Shown here: in pieces, positions 1 to 11,200 of the stretch
Layout of the letters: the number at the start of each line of letters is the position of its first letter
How positions within the stretch are numbered: position 1 is the first letter of the stretch
Origin: Onchocerca volvulus
Lineage: Eukaryota; Nematoda; Chromadorea; Rhabditida; Onchocercidae
NCBI GenBank assembly: GCA_000499405.2
Contig: HG738140.1
Coordinates: forward strand, 11,063,560 to 11,127,559
Direction of reading: 5' to 3'
Length of the DNA stretch: 64,000 nt
The notes under the pieces: generated by a model
Told to the model about the DNA's origin: nothing
Database searches by the model: none
Seen by the model: the letters and a program-made list of their open reading frames with translations, nothing else
Position numbers and translations under genes: made by a program

Positions 1-2511
1 CATAAATGGGGAACCACTGGAGAACTGGTTAAACACCTGAATATCTTAAAATTACGATCGAAATATTGAATTTGCAGAAAACAATTATCGAAATCAAAAG
101 ATAACAATTCCTTCGATTACTAACCACACAGTATATGGCTTTTTCTTTTCCTTTTAAGAAATTGAAAATTTTAAATCAAATATTTCCTCGGAACTTCACT
201 AATCCCGATAATCAGTTCAGATATACGATGCGCCAGGAGGAAAAGGAAGGCGACATGTTGCTATATGTTTACAACACTCACAAAATTAAACAATTTCCAT
301 ATGGACATAAATAAAACATACTATTTGTAACGTTATGCTGCAGCACTGAATATTAGCTTAAAAGGCTGAAGAAGGAATGAATGGAAAGTTGAAATGACAG
401 AAAGATTCTGGTTTCATTCCACATACACTTCGCCTCTTCCTTCATCTTCTATTTCACAAAACATTCGATTTTAAAGATGCAATTTATCGCCAAATGTTTC
501 TTCCAAGACAATACCAAACCTTCTTCTTATCAGATTGTTCGATCAAAATACATTCGCCCATCCAATCTTTCTCAATTTATCAGCAACTATTTGCACTTTA
601 AAAATAGAAGGACTCTGCCTTCTATTTTTACAGAAGACGAAGCACACTTTAAATATCCACAAATACAGTGTCATCTTGAGAGATAATGAAAGAAACATCA
701 AAAAAGACATGAAATGAAAAGGGCAAGATCAAAAAGAATACCGAATGAATTTAATTTTATTTAAAAAGTAATTAAATATTAGTTCCACTGGAAAATTAAG
801 TAATTATTGTATCAATTTTCTTTCCTGCCAAAGATGCCATGGTTGTGACGAATGCTGAATGCAAAATCTGATAAATATGTAAACAACTAGCTCTATTTCG
901 CTGTGTTACGTGCTTTTATTTTGGATTCCAATGGAACAATTAAGAAACATTTGTCAATATGAAAGATGCCAGAATTATTCATTTTCATGCTCCTTAATGA
1001 ATTGATATGTCAACGAACATGTCGAAGGGAAAAGTTGAAAAAAAAAAAAAGAAAACTTCTCTTCCTATCAATTTCTGAAAGTTGCAAAATTCCTTTGCTG
1101 ATGCACAGCATACACCCATTAAAAAATGCGGAAAAAGATAGGTGAACAACATTCTAAAATGGTTGCATCACATTTCGGATCACTGCCATGTCTATTTATC
1201 AAAGGTAATTTTCAGCCGAAATTGCCATAAACTAGCCATGTCTCCATCAAAAGTAATTTTCAACTGAAATTGCCATAAACTAAAAGATATAACTCATTTT
1301 CAAGTTTATTTTATGAACCAATTCAATTTTATCACTACTCATTCATTCACAGCAAATATTTTCGTTTAAAATTCTAAACGAATTCTTCGACTCATAGGCA
1401 TTACATTATAACAGACCGAAAGAAAAAATTTCACCACAAAAAGCAACGGAGTACACGTATTCAGCGTACGTCTGATCTTTCGTTACTAGTTTCCTAATCT
1501 ACCCGACATCTGATCTCCATCATTTGATGTTAAAATGTGTTACGAAGATAGGCTAAGCAATTGATGAGATGATTATGACAAATTCGAAGCATATTTGAAT
1601 ATGAATGATGTGAGCAAAGCGATAGATACTAGCTGAATTCTTGAATTACCGAGAAATCTCGGGAAAATGAAAAGAGACGAGCAGATTCTAGCGGAACTTT
1701 CCCAATCTCGAACTTACCGCAAACTTAATAAAACGCCTTCAATCTCAAACTTATCGTAAATCTCTTAAAAGCAATATTTGCAGGAAGAAAAATTCATTGA
1801 TTTCTCGAGCACTTAGCGCGTCGTGCACAAGAGGACATGCACTTCCTAGCGTGCATCTGTCCTGCACTCTGCAAACACACTACGGTAATGCAGATGGGAC
1901 GGGGATACGGTAACAACCGCCGGAATAAACACATCCCCGCCGCACAACACCAGCACGTCAACACCATCATTCCTGTGAATGGCGAGCTGTAAACAAACAG
2001 AATACCCTTTCTCGTTTCTATCTCTCAGTCGTGCAGGGATAGGGGGAACAAGATGGGCTCCACAGAATGTCTCTCCGTGTGCCATACTATTTCTCTCGAC
2101 ACACTGCCGAAATCAATAGTGCACATTTGTAAGTGCGAATGCAAGATGCACTTGCGTGCACTTGCAAATGTCTCTTTGTTCCATTCTGCACGCCTTCTTC
2201 TTATTTTCGATTTCTTCTCCTCTCGACCCTTTGCATTGCATTGCATTGATTGATGGTCGATTGGGAGAAATGAGCAACAATAATCGTGGTAGAAATTTAG
2301 ATGGATGAAAGAATGGTCATGCAAATCAGTTGATGGAGCATTTCTGTGATAAGTTTCAAAGATGTGATAAAAATCTCGAAGAACAGAAGCCATTGGGATA
2401 ATTTGCGTGTGACCAGTCTATCCATATCAACATATAAGAATGAATGATAGCAGTGCAGAAATATCATTGTAAAAGATTTGTTGTCACAACTTTCGATAGA
2501 ATTTTACTCTC
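1..2511. other. Intergenic region, no gene recognised
   Basis: No open frame here has convincing splice signals or protein-like composition. Two things stand out. A tandem duplication of about 49 bp lies at 1185-1282. A stretch at about 1805-2060 is clearly richer in G+C and CpG than its surroundings and may be a promoter-proximal region for the gene starting at 2512; that is inference from composition only. Short open frames overlapping 1846-2393 on both strands look like consequences of the higher GC. Confidence 0.5.
1185..1282. repeat. Two-copy tandem repeat, unit about 49 bp
   Basis: Two adjacent copies start with GCCATGTCT and end with TTGCCATAAACTA; they differ by a few substitutions and a small indel (TATTTATC versus CCATC). 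Non-coding. It looks like a simple local duplication. Confidence 0.85.
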
Positions 2512-4093
2512 ATGGCTGCTACTGCTACCTTTCGGTCGTCCCGAGAGGTCGAGGAATCGATCGATATGAAATATACCAAATGTAAATCATTTCCATACTT
2601 CTTTACAGACTAAGTCAAATTTTTGGCTCGGACAAAGCATAAACATAACATTCTCATCCTCTCAGTACACAACTACTTGCTTGATTTCCATCATGTTCTG
2701 ATCCACAGTCCACACAAAAGTTACGTAGTTTCCGGTTACTGAGCCAACAATCATCATCTTCATGTGCGAAACAGAAGAGCTTTGAGTGAGTGATCGTCTT
2801 TGTTTATCTCTCCAATTGTTTAATTGACCCTTGTAAATTTCGAGGGAGTGATGTTTGTGACCTTCTCGGCCTAATCACATCCGGAAGATCTGAGCTTTAT
2901 CGATTGCAGACAGAGCGGGGTATTTCTACCACAGCAATATCTTCATTGTTCTATTATTGCTTACTATAACATACTTGATGAGTGGAGATTATTCACTCAT
3001 CTTATGCAATGTATTATGCACTTTACCACCGGGTATTTTGACCTATTATCAGATGGCCAACAAATGTGACATTATCAAGGCTTGTTTTCATCTGCTCGAT
3101 TTCCGATATTGAGTTGAATTAAGTAAAATTGATTTAAAAATAGTCAGCAAATTATTGAAATGTTAGCAATGGAAAGTTTCGAAAGTACAAAAATATATTA
3201 ATTCTTGATTCATTAATTGCTAATGATAACTTTTGCTTAAAGTCCAGAAATCGATCATAATCTATTGGATTGTTTGTGGTATATCCTTTGCTTGCGATAC
3301 CATTTATACTTCTATGAGCGGTTATTCTTATATTAAGTTAATGACGTTAATGTTTTTGTTCCATTATTGCATGGTGGGAAATATCGATAGCAAGGTTTGA
3401 TCAGCTCAGGCTTTTGAATTTGATTCTTGACAATTCCCGATGTCATTCTCGTAAATTTAAATTCCGGTTTTCCGTATTTTTGTAATATGTTTCTCACTTT
3501 TTAGCATATTGCCATCGATGATGTACTTTCTGGTCAGTTTAAAAGACATGCAAAGGAATGGACTGCAAACAGACAATCACGACATAAATATACATCCAAA
3601 GATGTAACCTCTAATACACTCACATCTGGTGAAACCATGCTTAACAGTCTTAAAACAGTACCAAACGAGAGCGTAAGTATCAAGCCACTGTGGAAGCTTT
3701 TAGGTAACACAGAAAGTGGAAGCTTTCATGTAAGATAGAAGCTATACAAATATTGGCGGAAAGTAGAAAATTTTTGGAAGTGATGGAAGGATTTCATCAA
3801 AAATAAATATGAATATTTCATACATAATCGTTTCATGATTGCAGTGTATTGCTACTGCCTTCAATACTATAAAATTGAATCACACAACACATTCGACAGC
3901 CCGATTGTGCTCATCAAGAATCGGAGGAAATGAAAGAGAAATTGAAGATGGGAGAGCTGAAGTTGTTGGACAACATTCGACATTAGCTACAGCGGTCGGA
4001 AAGACATTCGCTAGAGTTCGCAAAACACTAATTTATGAAAATTTAAGGCATCAGAAGTCACAGTTATCACTGACTGGCCTATTAATTTCGTGA
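2512..4093 (+). CDS. Divergent REEP5/Yop1-like (TB2/DP1/HVA22 family) ER membrane protein
   Basis: REEP/Yop1 proteins insert hydrophobic hairpins into the ER and curve tubules. Five exons chain in frame: 2512-2581, 2910-3083, 3243-3394, 3505-3672 and 3845-4093, giving 270 residues. Phases agree at every junction and the sum is a multiple of three. Exon 2 encodes a hydrophobic run (SNIFIVLLLLTITYL) then SLILCNVLCTLPPGILTYYQ, which matches the position of LLCNLIGFGYPAY in REEP5. Exon 3 encodes IIIYWIVCGISFACDTIY, matching the family's TYW-V-x-G....D segment. Exons 4-5 form a hydrophilic tail that I do not recognise. The first exon and the exon 2 donor (T|GTTTTC) are the weakest parts. The family call rests on motif order and spacing, since many usually conserved residues (for example FPFYY) are replaced. 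A fast-evolving REEP5/6-type paralogue is the best reading; an unrelated multi-pass protein cannot be excluded. Confidence 0.58.
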
Positions 4094-4228
4094 AGCCTAC
4101 TTCCAGTACTTTAAAAATGCAGAAATATCAATCATTCAATTATTTTTATTTGCTTTTAAGATGCCTTGAAAATTGGTGAATTCCGATAATTGACATTCTG
4201 GATTTCTTATTTAAGTTTCTGTATTAAT

Positions 4229-4234
4229 AATAAA
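4229..4234 (+). promoter_or_regulatory. Poly(A) signal AATAAA after the REEP-like gene
   Basis: A canonical AATAAA lies 136 bp after the TGA at 4091-4093 and about 240 bp before the next coding exon. The spacing fits either a simple 3' end or an intercistronic region of a nematode operon. Confidence 0.4.
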
Positions 4235-4475
4235 AATGCCATATTTACTTTAGAACCATCAACTAACAGATTGTACGGCAAATCCAGCAAGTAGGATCGA
4301 AGGACTTGTTTCATTTCCTGATTCACAGGTAGATTTTGTTGTGCCATATTTCTTAAAAAAAAAAAAAAAAAAAAAAAAGAAAGAAAAAAACAATACAACT
4401 TGTTTAATTGATTATTATGCATATATTGTAAACGATCCAAGGATGCAGTCTGTGCTTATTTGAAAAGTTTAACAG

Positions 4476-4955
4476 GTGATGATCCGGAAAGGTCATATTG
4501 GACCAGCAATACTTGCATTCACTAATAATTACAAAAAACCGGTGATTTGGGCGCTGAAAACAAATGCCATAAGACGGCTTGTCGCATTTCCAACTGTTGG
4601 AATAATTCCACCGTCAGAAACAGTACAAGTTAGTCACTCTTTTTTCTTGATTTTTAAATTCTGGATTTTGCAAAAATTTCCCTAAATCCTCCAAATATTT
4701 AATATTACTAGCATTTCATCCAAATAGTGACAAATGAAATGTTGAAACCACATTTAATTTAATATGACAAATCTTTTTTAGATAAAAGTTGATTTGGTTG
4801 AGCAAATACCAAGAAAAATTTTGAAGGATCGACTTTCGTTGGAATATTTTGTTATTGATCAAAAAGTTTTCAGTGAGAATAATTATAACAATTTTTTCCA
4901 TCATAATAAATCGATTCGAATGAAAAAAAGTTTAGAAGTCGTTTACGTCCAATGA
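4476..4955 (+). CDS. MSP (major sperm protein) domain protein, short or 5'-incomplete
   Basis: MSP domains are seven-stranded immunoglobulin-like folds, used in nematode sperm motility proteins and in VAP-type ER adaptors. Two exons, 4476-4628 and 4782-4955, join in phase 0 and end in TGA. Recognisable elements are HIGPAILAFTNNYKKPVIWALKTN (the G-P...L.LTN....V.WK.KT segment, here quoted in part), GIIPPSETVQ (the G.I.P....V turn) and KDRLSLEY (the DRI.VE. strand). ATG at 4479 lies 3 bp after an acceptor (AACAG at 4471-4475), so it may be the start of a trans-spliced message. That start leaves the domain without its first strand (usual pattern P-x-x-x-L-x-F), so either a short upstream exon was missed or the gene is truncated. 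About 109 residues as modelled. It is not a classical MSP cytoskeletal gene, because the sequence is too divergent. Confidence 0.6.
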
Positions 4956-5550
4956 TTGCTTGTCAATCTATGCGTTACATCATCAGTTTGTTTAATTATA
5001 ATGCATTGATAAATGATATCAAACATTGCTTGTGCAACTCTAATCATTTCATCAAATACCTTTTCGAGTATTTCAAATGGTTCACATGGAACAATGTATT
5101 ATAGCAATTCCTATAAGCGATTTTATATATTCAACACAATATTTTAATTTCAAAATAAAATTAAAATAACAAATGGCCGAATTCATGTAAATCACGTTTA
5201 ATTTCACTTATCGTTTGTATTGCATTTGCGCCTTTAATCGACATATCGAGTAAGTTAAAAAGGCAATTACCTAAAGGCTTCTCTTGTTCGCTTTCTCAGT
5301 ACTTTTCTGAAGTACGAAATCTTTGCAGTTTGAAAATGTCAACATTTCTCACATCGCTCTTCATTTATTCCTTTGTTTTTTTGTACGTGTTTTAAGTGAT
5401 CCTGGATGACATATTGGTTGACTCTATGGGAATCTATCCTTCTCTCCTTCCAGTCTTCCCGATTGCTAATTTTATCCTTTGTAACCTAAATGTATAACTT
5501 ATCATCTAAAGATTGCAATTATCTTTCCAAAATCCCTGCAGATGATCGCA
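4956..5550. other. Intergenic region, nothing recognised
   Basis: AT-rich sequence between the convergent MSP-domain gene (+) and the secreted-protein paralogue (-). I see no exon, RNA gene or repeat. Confidence 0.5.
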
Positions 5551-6072
5551 TCAATGCCTTTCGTATTTCGGCAGTCGCAGAACGGCACTTGTCACCGTGT
5601 CACCAATAACTTCTCGTTTTATATCATGTACAAGTAAGACAGCTTCAACGTGACAGAGGACATGTATCGTCACTGGCGCATTCCTAATTGATGACAATAA
5701 TTCCTCGTACAAATTGCTGATCGTTTTCAAGCACATAACACGATTGCTGCATTTACATACTTCCCATGAAGTCATAAATTGCTTTTTCTTTTTGTACGAA
5801 TACTTTTTTATTGAACTGTATATTATTAAGTTTCTGAATACCTCTCCCGCCTTTTTTTGCAGATATCCTCTGGAGATGTCAATATCTTCGAATAAAATAT
5901 CCGAGAAGCATCTAACAGTCAAAGTCGAGGTGTTAACTAAATTTATAATCAGTGCGTTAGCTTTTGCGAATTGTGACAAAGAAAACCGAAGTTTAATTCC
6001 ATTCATATAAAAATGACTTTTCGAATAATAATTATTGCTATAACACTTTATGATATGTTTACATAGGAACAA
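5551..6072 (-). CDS. Diverged paralogue of the adjacent small secreted protein (gene or decaying copy)
   Basis: An uninterrupted 173-codon frame whose C-terminal third aligns without gaps to the neighbour at 6192-6689: SNRVMCLKTISNLYEELL here against SRANCLRAMHDLYEKLQQ there, followed by VEAVLLVHDIKREV against ADAAYSLDKAIELV. Upstream, ALIINLVNTSTLTVRCFSDI resembles SLISTLVDTANKIDNR...RVSDL. The middle is about 20 residues longer than in the neighbour, so a short intron may lie near 5770-5860; I could not place it with good consensus sites. A frame of this length without stops in AT-rich DNA favours coding. An internal methionine (6006) begins MNGIKLRFSLSQFAKAN, and the same start recurs in the relic at about 7283, so that may be the true first exon. 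No clean signal peptide is visible. It could be a pseudogene. Confidence 0.4.
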   Translation of the reverse strand: MFLCKHIIKCYSNNYYSKSHFYMNGIKLRFSLSQFAKANALIINLVNTSTLTVRCFSDILFEDIDISRGYLQKKAGEVFRNLIIYSSIKKYSYKKKKQFMTSWEVCKCSNRVMCLKTISNLYEELLSSIRNAPVTIHVLCHVEAVLLVHDIKREVIGDTVTSAVLRLPKYERH

Positions 6073-6191
6073 TTTTTTTGTTTGCTTAAAAATTTATTCA
6101 TGCAATTACGGATTTGCAACAATTTATGATACGGTTACTTCAGAATTCTTCTATTCGCTCTACAGATTCACGTAACTCACGCAACTTCAAA

Positions 6192-6689
6192 TTAATGCGC
6201 TTGACGTCTTTCCATCATGTTTTCTACGAGTTCGATGGCCTTATCGAGGCTATAAGCAGCATCAGCATTTCTACTGCCTTTGCTCGAGCGCAGTTCCCGT
6301 GCGATTTGTTGTAATTTCTCGTATAAATCATGCATCGCTCTCAAGCAGTTAGCACGACTACCCATTGAAGTACCACTTTTTTCAGTATTTCTTTTCTGGT
6401 TGCTGAGATTCCCAAGGTTTTGTGCTAGATCGGACACACGAGTACGTAAATCAGATCTGTTATCGATCTTGTTTGCTGTATCTACCAACGTACTGATTAA
6501 CGATGTGATACCGTGTTGGCATCCGTCCTGAAACAATTGCATTGATTAATCTGCACTCCAATGAAGCATACTTCTAGCAAAGTCTAAATCTTGATGGATT
6601 AAGCGAAAATGATTGAAACTTGCCGGTACCTTTGACTGGACATGGACGACGAGTAGAACGCTGCTGATTAAAATCAATGCCAAATGCAT
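6192..6689 (-). CDS. Small secreted alpha-helical protein, family not recognised
   Basis: Two exons read on the minus strand: 6630-6689, then 6192-6527. They join in phase 0 across a good GT-AG intron and give 131 residues. The first exon is a textbook signal peptide (MHLALILISSVLLVVHVQS, cleavage probably just before K20). The mature part is about 111 residues, highly charged and predicted helical, with two cysteines (DGCQHG near its start and SRANCLRAM in the middle) that could form one disulfide. It ends ENMMERRQAH. I do not recognise the family by name. Size, signal peptide and tandem duplication are typical of lineage-specific secreted proteins of parasitic nematodes, but that is inference. 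Its neighbour at 5551-6072 is a diverged paralogue and a fragment of a further copy lies upstream. Confidence 0.65.
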
Positions 6690-7239
6690 GTCTTATTGAA
6701 TGATTATGTGCAATATTATCGATCACTACTGTAATCATTAATAACGATTATTATTAATACTGAATGTCTTGCAGTTCTGCATATGCTTATAGTAAGTTAT
6801 AAAACAAAGTTATAAGATGAGAGATGCTAATTGGATTCGAGCTTTTGCTACAGTATTTTTAGCAAGAAAGGCAAAAGAATGGTCTGATCCGAGCTCGAAT
6901 TCAGCTTCTCATCATCCATTCATATGTCCCAGTGATTTTTGATAAGAATTCAAGAAATTGATTAAATCAGAGATACCACAGTCTCTTATGCCTAAACTCA
7001 TATACTGAGGATTTAAATGAGTCCAAGGTGATGAATCTAGATATCATTTTCAACTTTCCGAATGACTCTCCCACTGTATTCTTCGAGTTTATCAATGCAC
7101 TATACCGAAATAAGATATCAAAGGGTGGGAAGCCTTATAAATCGGAGTCATTTGATGGAAGCCTTGTACAATCGGAGCCAAAGTATTAACTAATCTGTTT
7201 GCTATAATCAAAGATATTTATAGCCAGTGTGATGGCCTT

Positions 7240-7450
7240 TTATTACTAATGACAAAAGAAACCAAAGTTTAATTCCATTCATGGAAAATGATTCTTTGAA
7301 TCATAATTTTCTGAATATCATGATAGGTCTATACAAGAATAATTCTTTAGCTGCATAAAAGTTTATGCATTGTAATGTCGAATCTCCAACAATTTATGAT
7401 ATGTTTGCACTAGAACCCTTTGCATAAAAGTTTATTCATGCTATTTTAGG
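7240..7450 (-). pseudogene. Relic of a further copy of the secreted-protein locus
   Basis: Sequence at about 7240-7450 is clearly related to 5970-6135: both contain GTTTAATTCCATTCAT and CAACAATTTATGATA in the same order, with similar intervening sequence. Read on the minus strand from 7283 it gives a short signal-peptide-like start (MNGIKLWFLLSLVIKG) that stops after about 24 codons. The corresponding start in the 5551-6072 paralogue is MNGIKLRFSLSQFAKA. No second exon was found between 6700 and 7240, so this looks like a leftover of a tandem duplication. Confidence 0.5.
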
Positions 7451-8217
7451 TTATATTTTGCATTAAACTCAAATGATTCAGTATGTATATTGCAACATTT
7501 TGACAATAGATTTTTCAATATATGCATGAATTCTAATAATTCTGAACATTAATTTTTCAATTCGTCAGACTCGAATTTTCAAATTGAAATTTCAATTCTC
7601 ATCGGCAATTGCAATTGCTCATTTATGGAAGGACTGATCAATGAATATATGAAATAGTTGATAATTCAGATCTACACTGCTTTATTATATGAATTTCATA
7701 CATATAGACAGATCTGAAATAAATGAAATATCACATTAAATTAATCTTATTGATGCAATTATTCACTGCAAGAGCTTTCTTTGTCAATATACTTTGGTCA
7801 CTTCTTCCTGTCCACTCTTTCTCGACATCTTACATATCATCAGATTAATTATTTGTTGAGACAATTAACTATCTGCATTCATATTCCTCTGAAACACGAT
7901 AACATTTACAAGAAAACTTACATCATAAAAAACATGTCGGAAAAACTGAAATTTTTTTTTCTTTTTTTTTTTTTTTTTGGAAAACAGATATGACGAGTCA
8001 ATCAAAAATCTTTGTACTGCAGGAATATCTTGGTAAAAGCAACCTTTCGACCTTTACGCTATAATTAACATAAACTGTGTTGTGTCTATGCTGATAGGCT
8101 GTAAACAATTAAACTCCCTTTACACTCTGCTAACGTGTTGTAAAGTACTTTTCTTTACTCTACTAGAATTCGCATGTAGTAAACAGCTTCGCTATAAAAA
8201 GGGTTCTTGTTTGAAGG

Positions 8218-8243
8218 AATTCATTCATTCATTCATTCATTGA
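8218..8243. repeat. (ATTC)n microsatellite beside a TATA-like element
   Basis: About six perfect tetranucleotide repeats, 20 bp downstream of CTATAAAAAGG. A promoter with start site near the repeat is possible, but no downstream gene on this strand is close enough to support it. Confidence 0.7.
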
Positions 8244-11200
8244 ATCCTCTGCTTTGATCGGTGTTCGACGAGCGCCTTTCATTCTTTGTGAAGTGGAGTT
8301 TCGACATTTAAATCGAATAGGTGACGGAGAGTCAACCTTACAAAGGGAGATGTCCCCAACTTGCCATACAATTGTATTGGTACATCAAAGCACGTACAAC
8401 GAAAACGAGTGGATTTGAGGAATCGAAACAAATGATAATGAAAAAGAAAACTTAAACAGTATAATAATATCAGTAGCATCGGTCAAATCGAAATAATACC
8501 CAACAAATGAAATAAATGGATACTGAAATCTGACAGAATTGATACCACTAAAACTGATGATTTCTAATTTATGGTACTGGAATTGATGATACTGGGATTT
8601 ATGGTGAGAAAAGTGAGAAGAGTTAATGATCATATCTAGTAATACTGGGCCGATAGTGCAGAAATTTATCACATACAGCTGGAGTATTAAGATTGATGAT
8701 TAATGGATTAACGGTATCAAAGAAATGGCTGTAATAGTGAGATTGTCACCTTGCACGAACCTCAACCACACGTCAGTTAAGATTTCCGAAAACCGGTTTG
8801 ATTAGTGTATTTGCTGTTGAGAAAATAGGTATGTGGATTGACATTTTTTTTTTTTCGCAGTGTTTGTAAAATTGGTGTTTTCGTTGTGGCGTATTTCTGG
8901 TTGCTTTTACATTTTCGATGTTGTTAACATTGTTTGATTTAATCTATCCAAAGTTTGAAGCATTCTTCTTTCAATTATCTAATCATTCATTTGAACGAAT
9001 CAATTGGCAAGATTTTTGTAATTTTTTTTTTCTTCAAAAAAATCCAGTTAATTTGATTTTTATGAATGGTTCAAATATGAATGCTTTCTTCAACTACTAA
9101 CTGAGAGAGAAAAACTTGTATTTAAATGCTGTCAAATTTAGCATAGATCGACCATAAGCACGTTTTACTCTGATTTCATGGCATCATTTCGTATACCATC
9201 CGTGTTTTAGGATAGAGAAATACACTCGAAAATTTGATAATTGTTTCGCTTGTTCTTACTTTGGACAGATATTTCAAATTTTAAATATTGATCCATTGGT
9301 AAAGCTTAACTGTCGATTAAAAATCTAGTCAGTGATGATTTTTAAATCTTTATACCCTTCATTAACTTACTTAAGTTTTCATGCCATTAGTTTTATGATA
9401 TAATGTATAAAATCTCGTTTATCTACTAAGTGAGATGGACTTGGATGTGAACTTATGGGAAAAGTGATTCAAACAATGTTTCAAAGAAGTTAAATTGTGC
9501 ATTTCATCTGAGTTGGATTCTGATCGATCAATTGAGACATTATGCAATAAAAAATTTGATTTCAAGGTTATTGATGGTCCAACTACCGAGGTTTGGAATT
9601 CTGTGTCTTATTTTACACTTATTTTTTTTCGTATCCATGTCAGTAGCGGAGCAGTCTACAAAAGTTTCATTGTTATGAAAACAAGTAAACCATTAATATT
9701 TGCATCAACGAGAAATGCCCCAATATTTTCAATTTCTTTACATGCTTTACTGATGTAATCGATTAGCTATGACGTGATTTCCATTCATATGCTCATCACA
9801 TTGAATGTCGATCGTTAATATCAATTTTGCATTTATTGAATTAAAGATGCACTCAGTTCTCACGCTTTTGCTTTCCTGTTTTTCTCGAAGAAACATCTCG
9901 AAATTGCATGCTTATACTGCTACATTTACATTAACTTATTGATTGCTCCCAATGTGCTTTCATAAGTTATGAAAAAAATGTGCAAGCAGGCACACAGCTG
10001 TCCATTCGAAATGTTTTGTTTGCAACTTCTTCACATTGCCATTTCATCAATATCGGATTGTTTTTATATTGCAATACCCATAAAATAGCGGTAATTGCAA
10101 AGTGATCAAAAGTAGCATAAGTGACGAAGTTTTTGTGTCGCTAATGAAAGTTAGTAGTATTGATGTGTCATTTATATTTTCATTGTTTGAGTAAAATATA
10201 TAATTTAACAGTAATTTTATGAATCTTCGATGTAATGACTATTGCTTGACGCTCTATCTTATATTATATATTTATATATATTGTACAAATGAAAATCATC
10301 ATAAATGATTTAGAACTAAAATGCACATCTGAAACCAACTCAAAGAAAGCTTAAATGATGTTAAATCTAAACTGATAATAACAATATTGCTACACCAATT
10401 AATGAGTTATACTACAAAATTTTCGTTTTCTTTCATTTTTTCCAATTAACTGAATTGAAAAGAAATACTCATCGACAATTATATTGATTAATCAGGTTTC
10501 TAAAAATAATTTTCTGTGTCACTTAGAAAGGAACACTATTTTTTCATTAATATCACCAATACCTTCTTTATAACATCGATTTCAGTGAATTTATTTCCCA
10601 AAAAATTACCGAAATTTTGGTCACATTTTTCATTTAGATACCGTCGCGATTTTGCAAAAATTTTCAAAGAAATTGATAGATAATATCAATGATCTTTTCT
10701 GTGAGATGGAATTTTAAAATAACAAATAGATTTTGAAAAATTAAATTCTATTTATAATGGAAATTAATAGATTCTAATCGAGATTATTTATTGCTTGTGC
10801 CATCAAAACCTAAATAAGATTTTTGGTAACGAGCATTTGAAAAAGTATAGCTTTGGCCTTAACAAGATAGGCTTATATTGCTTAGTTATACAAATTAATT
10901 AACTGGAATGATTAAATATATTGTTTTTCACTTTGTGTAACACTCATATATTTTTGTGAATGATGTTTTACTCTTGTGATGTACATCATATTGTTGCAAG
11001 CAGTGGGATGTTGATTGACTTCAGAACATAATGATTAATTCTTTAGTTTGCAATCAATCATATTTTATTTTATGGTTGCAATTGTCGATTTCCTCATTTC
11101 GCTTCTCGTTAGCTGTAATTGACGTACTAGTATGTTTTTTTTTTTTTTTTTTCTGTAATTATCAAACAAATTTATTATTTGCATTTTTTGGTATTGCAAC

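Noticed and set aside
1846..2393. Overlapping minus- and plus-strand open frames in the GC-rich stretch
   Set aside because: No splice sites in phase, no recognisable motif, and both strands are open, as expected from higher GC alone.
4207..4440. Minus-strand 77-codon frame
   Set aside because: Half of it is a poly-phenylalanine run from a poly(A) tract, and it is antisense to the REEP/MSP interval without splice support.
8185..8260. TATA box with promoter for a nearby gene
   Set aside because: CTATAAAAAGG is a fair match, but no coding start follows on the plus strand for more than 3 kb, so it is only mentioned in the intergenic entry.
9495..9758. 87-codon plus-strand frame upstream of GLG1
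   Set aside because: Biased composition, no homology recognised, no acceptor or donor that would link it to GLG1.
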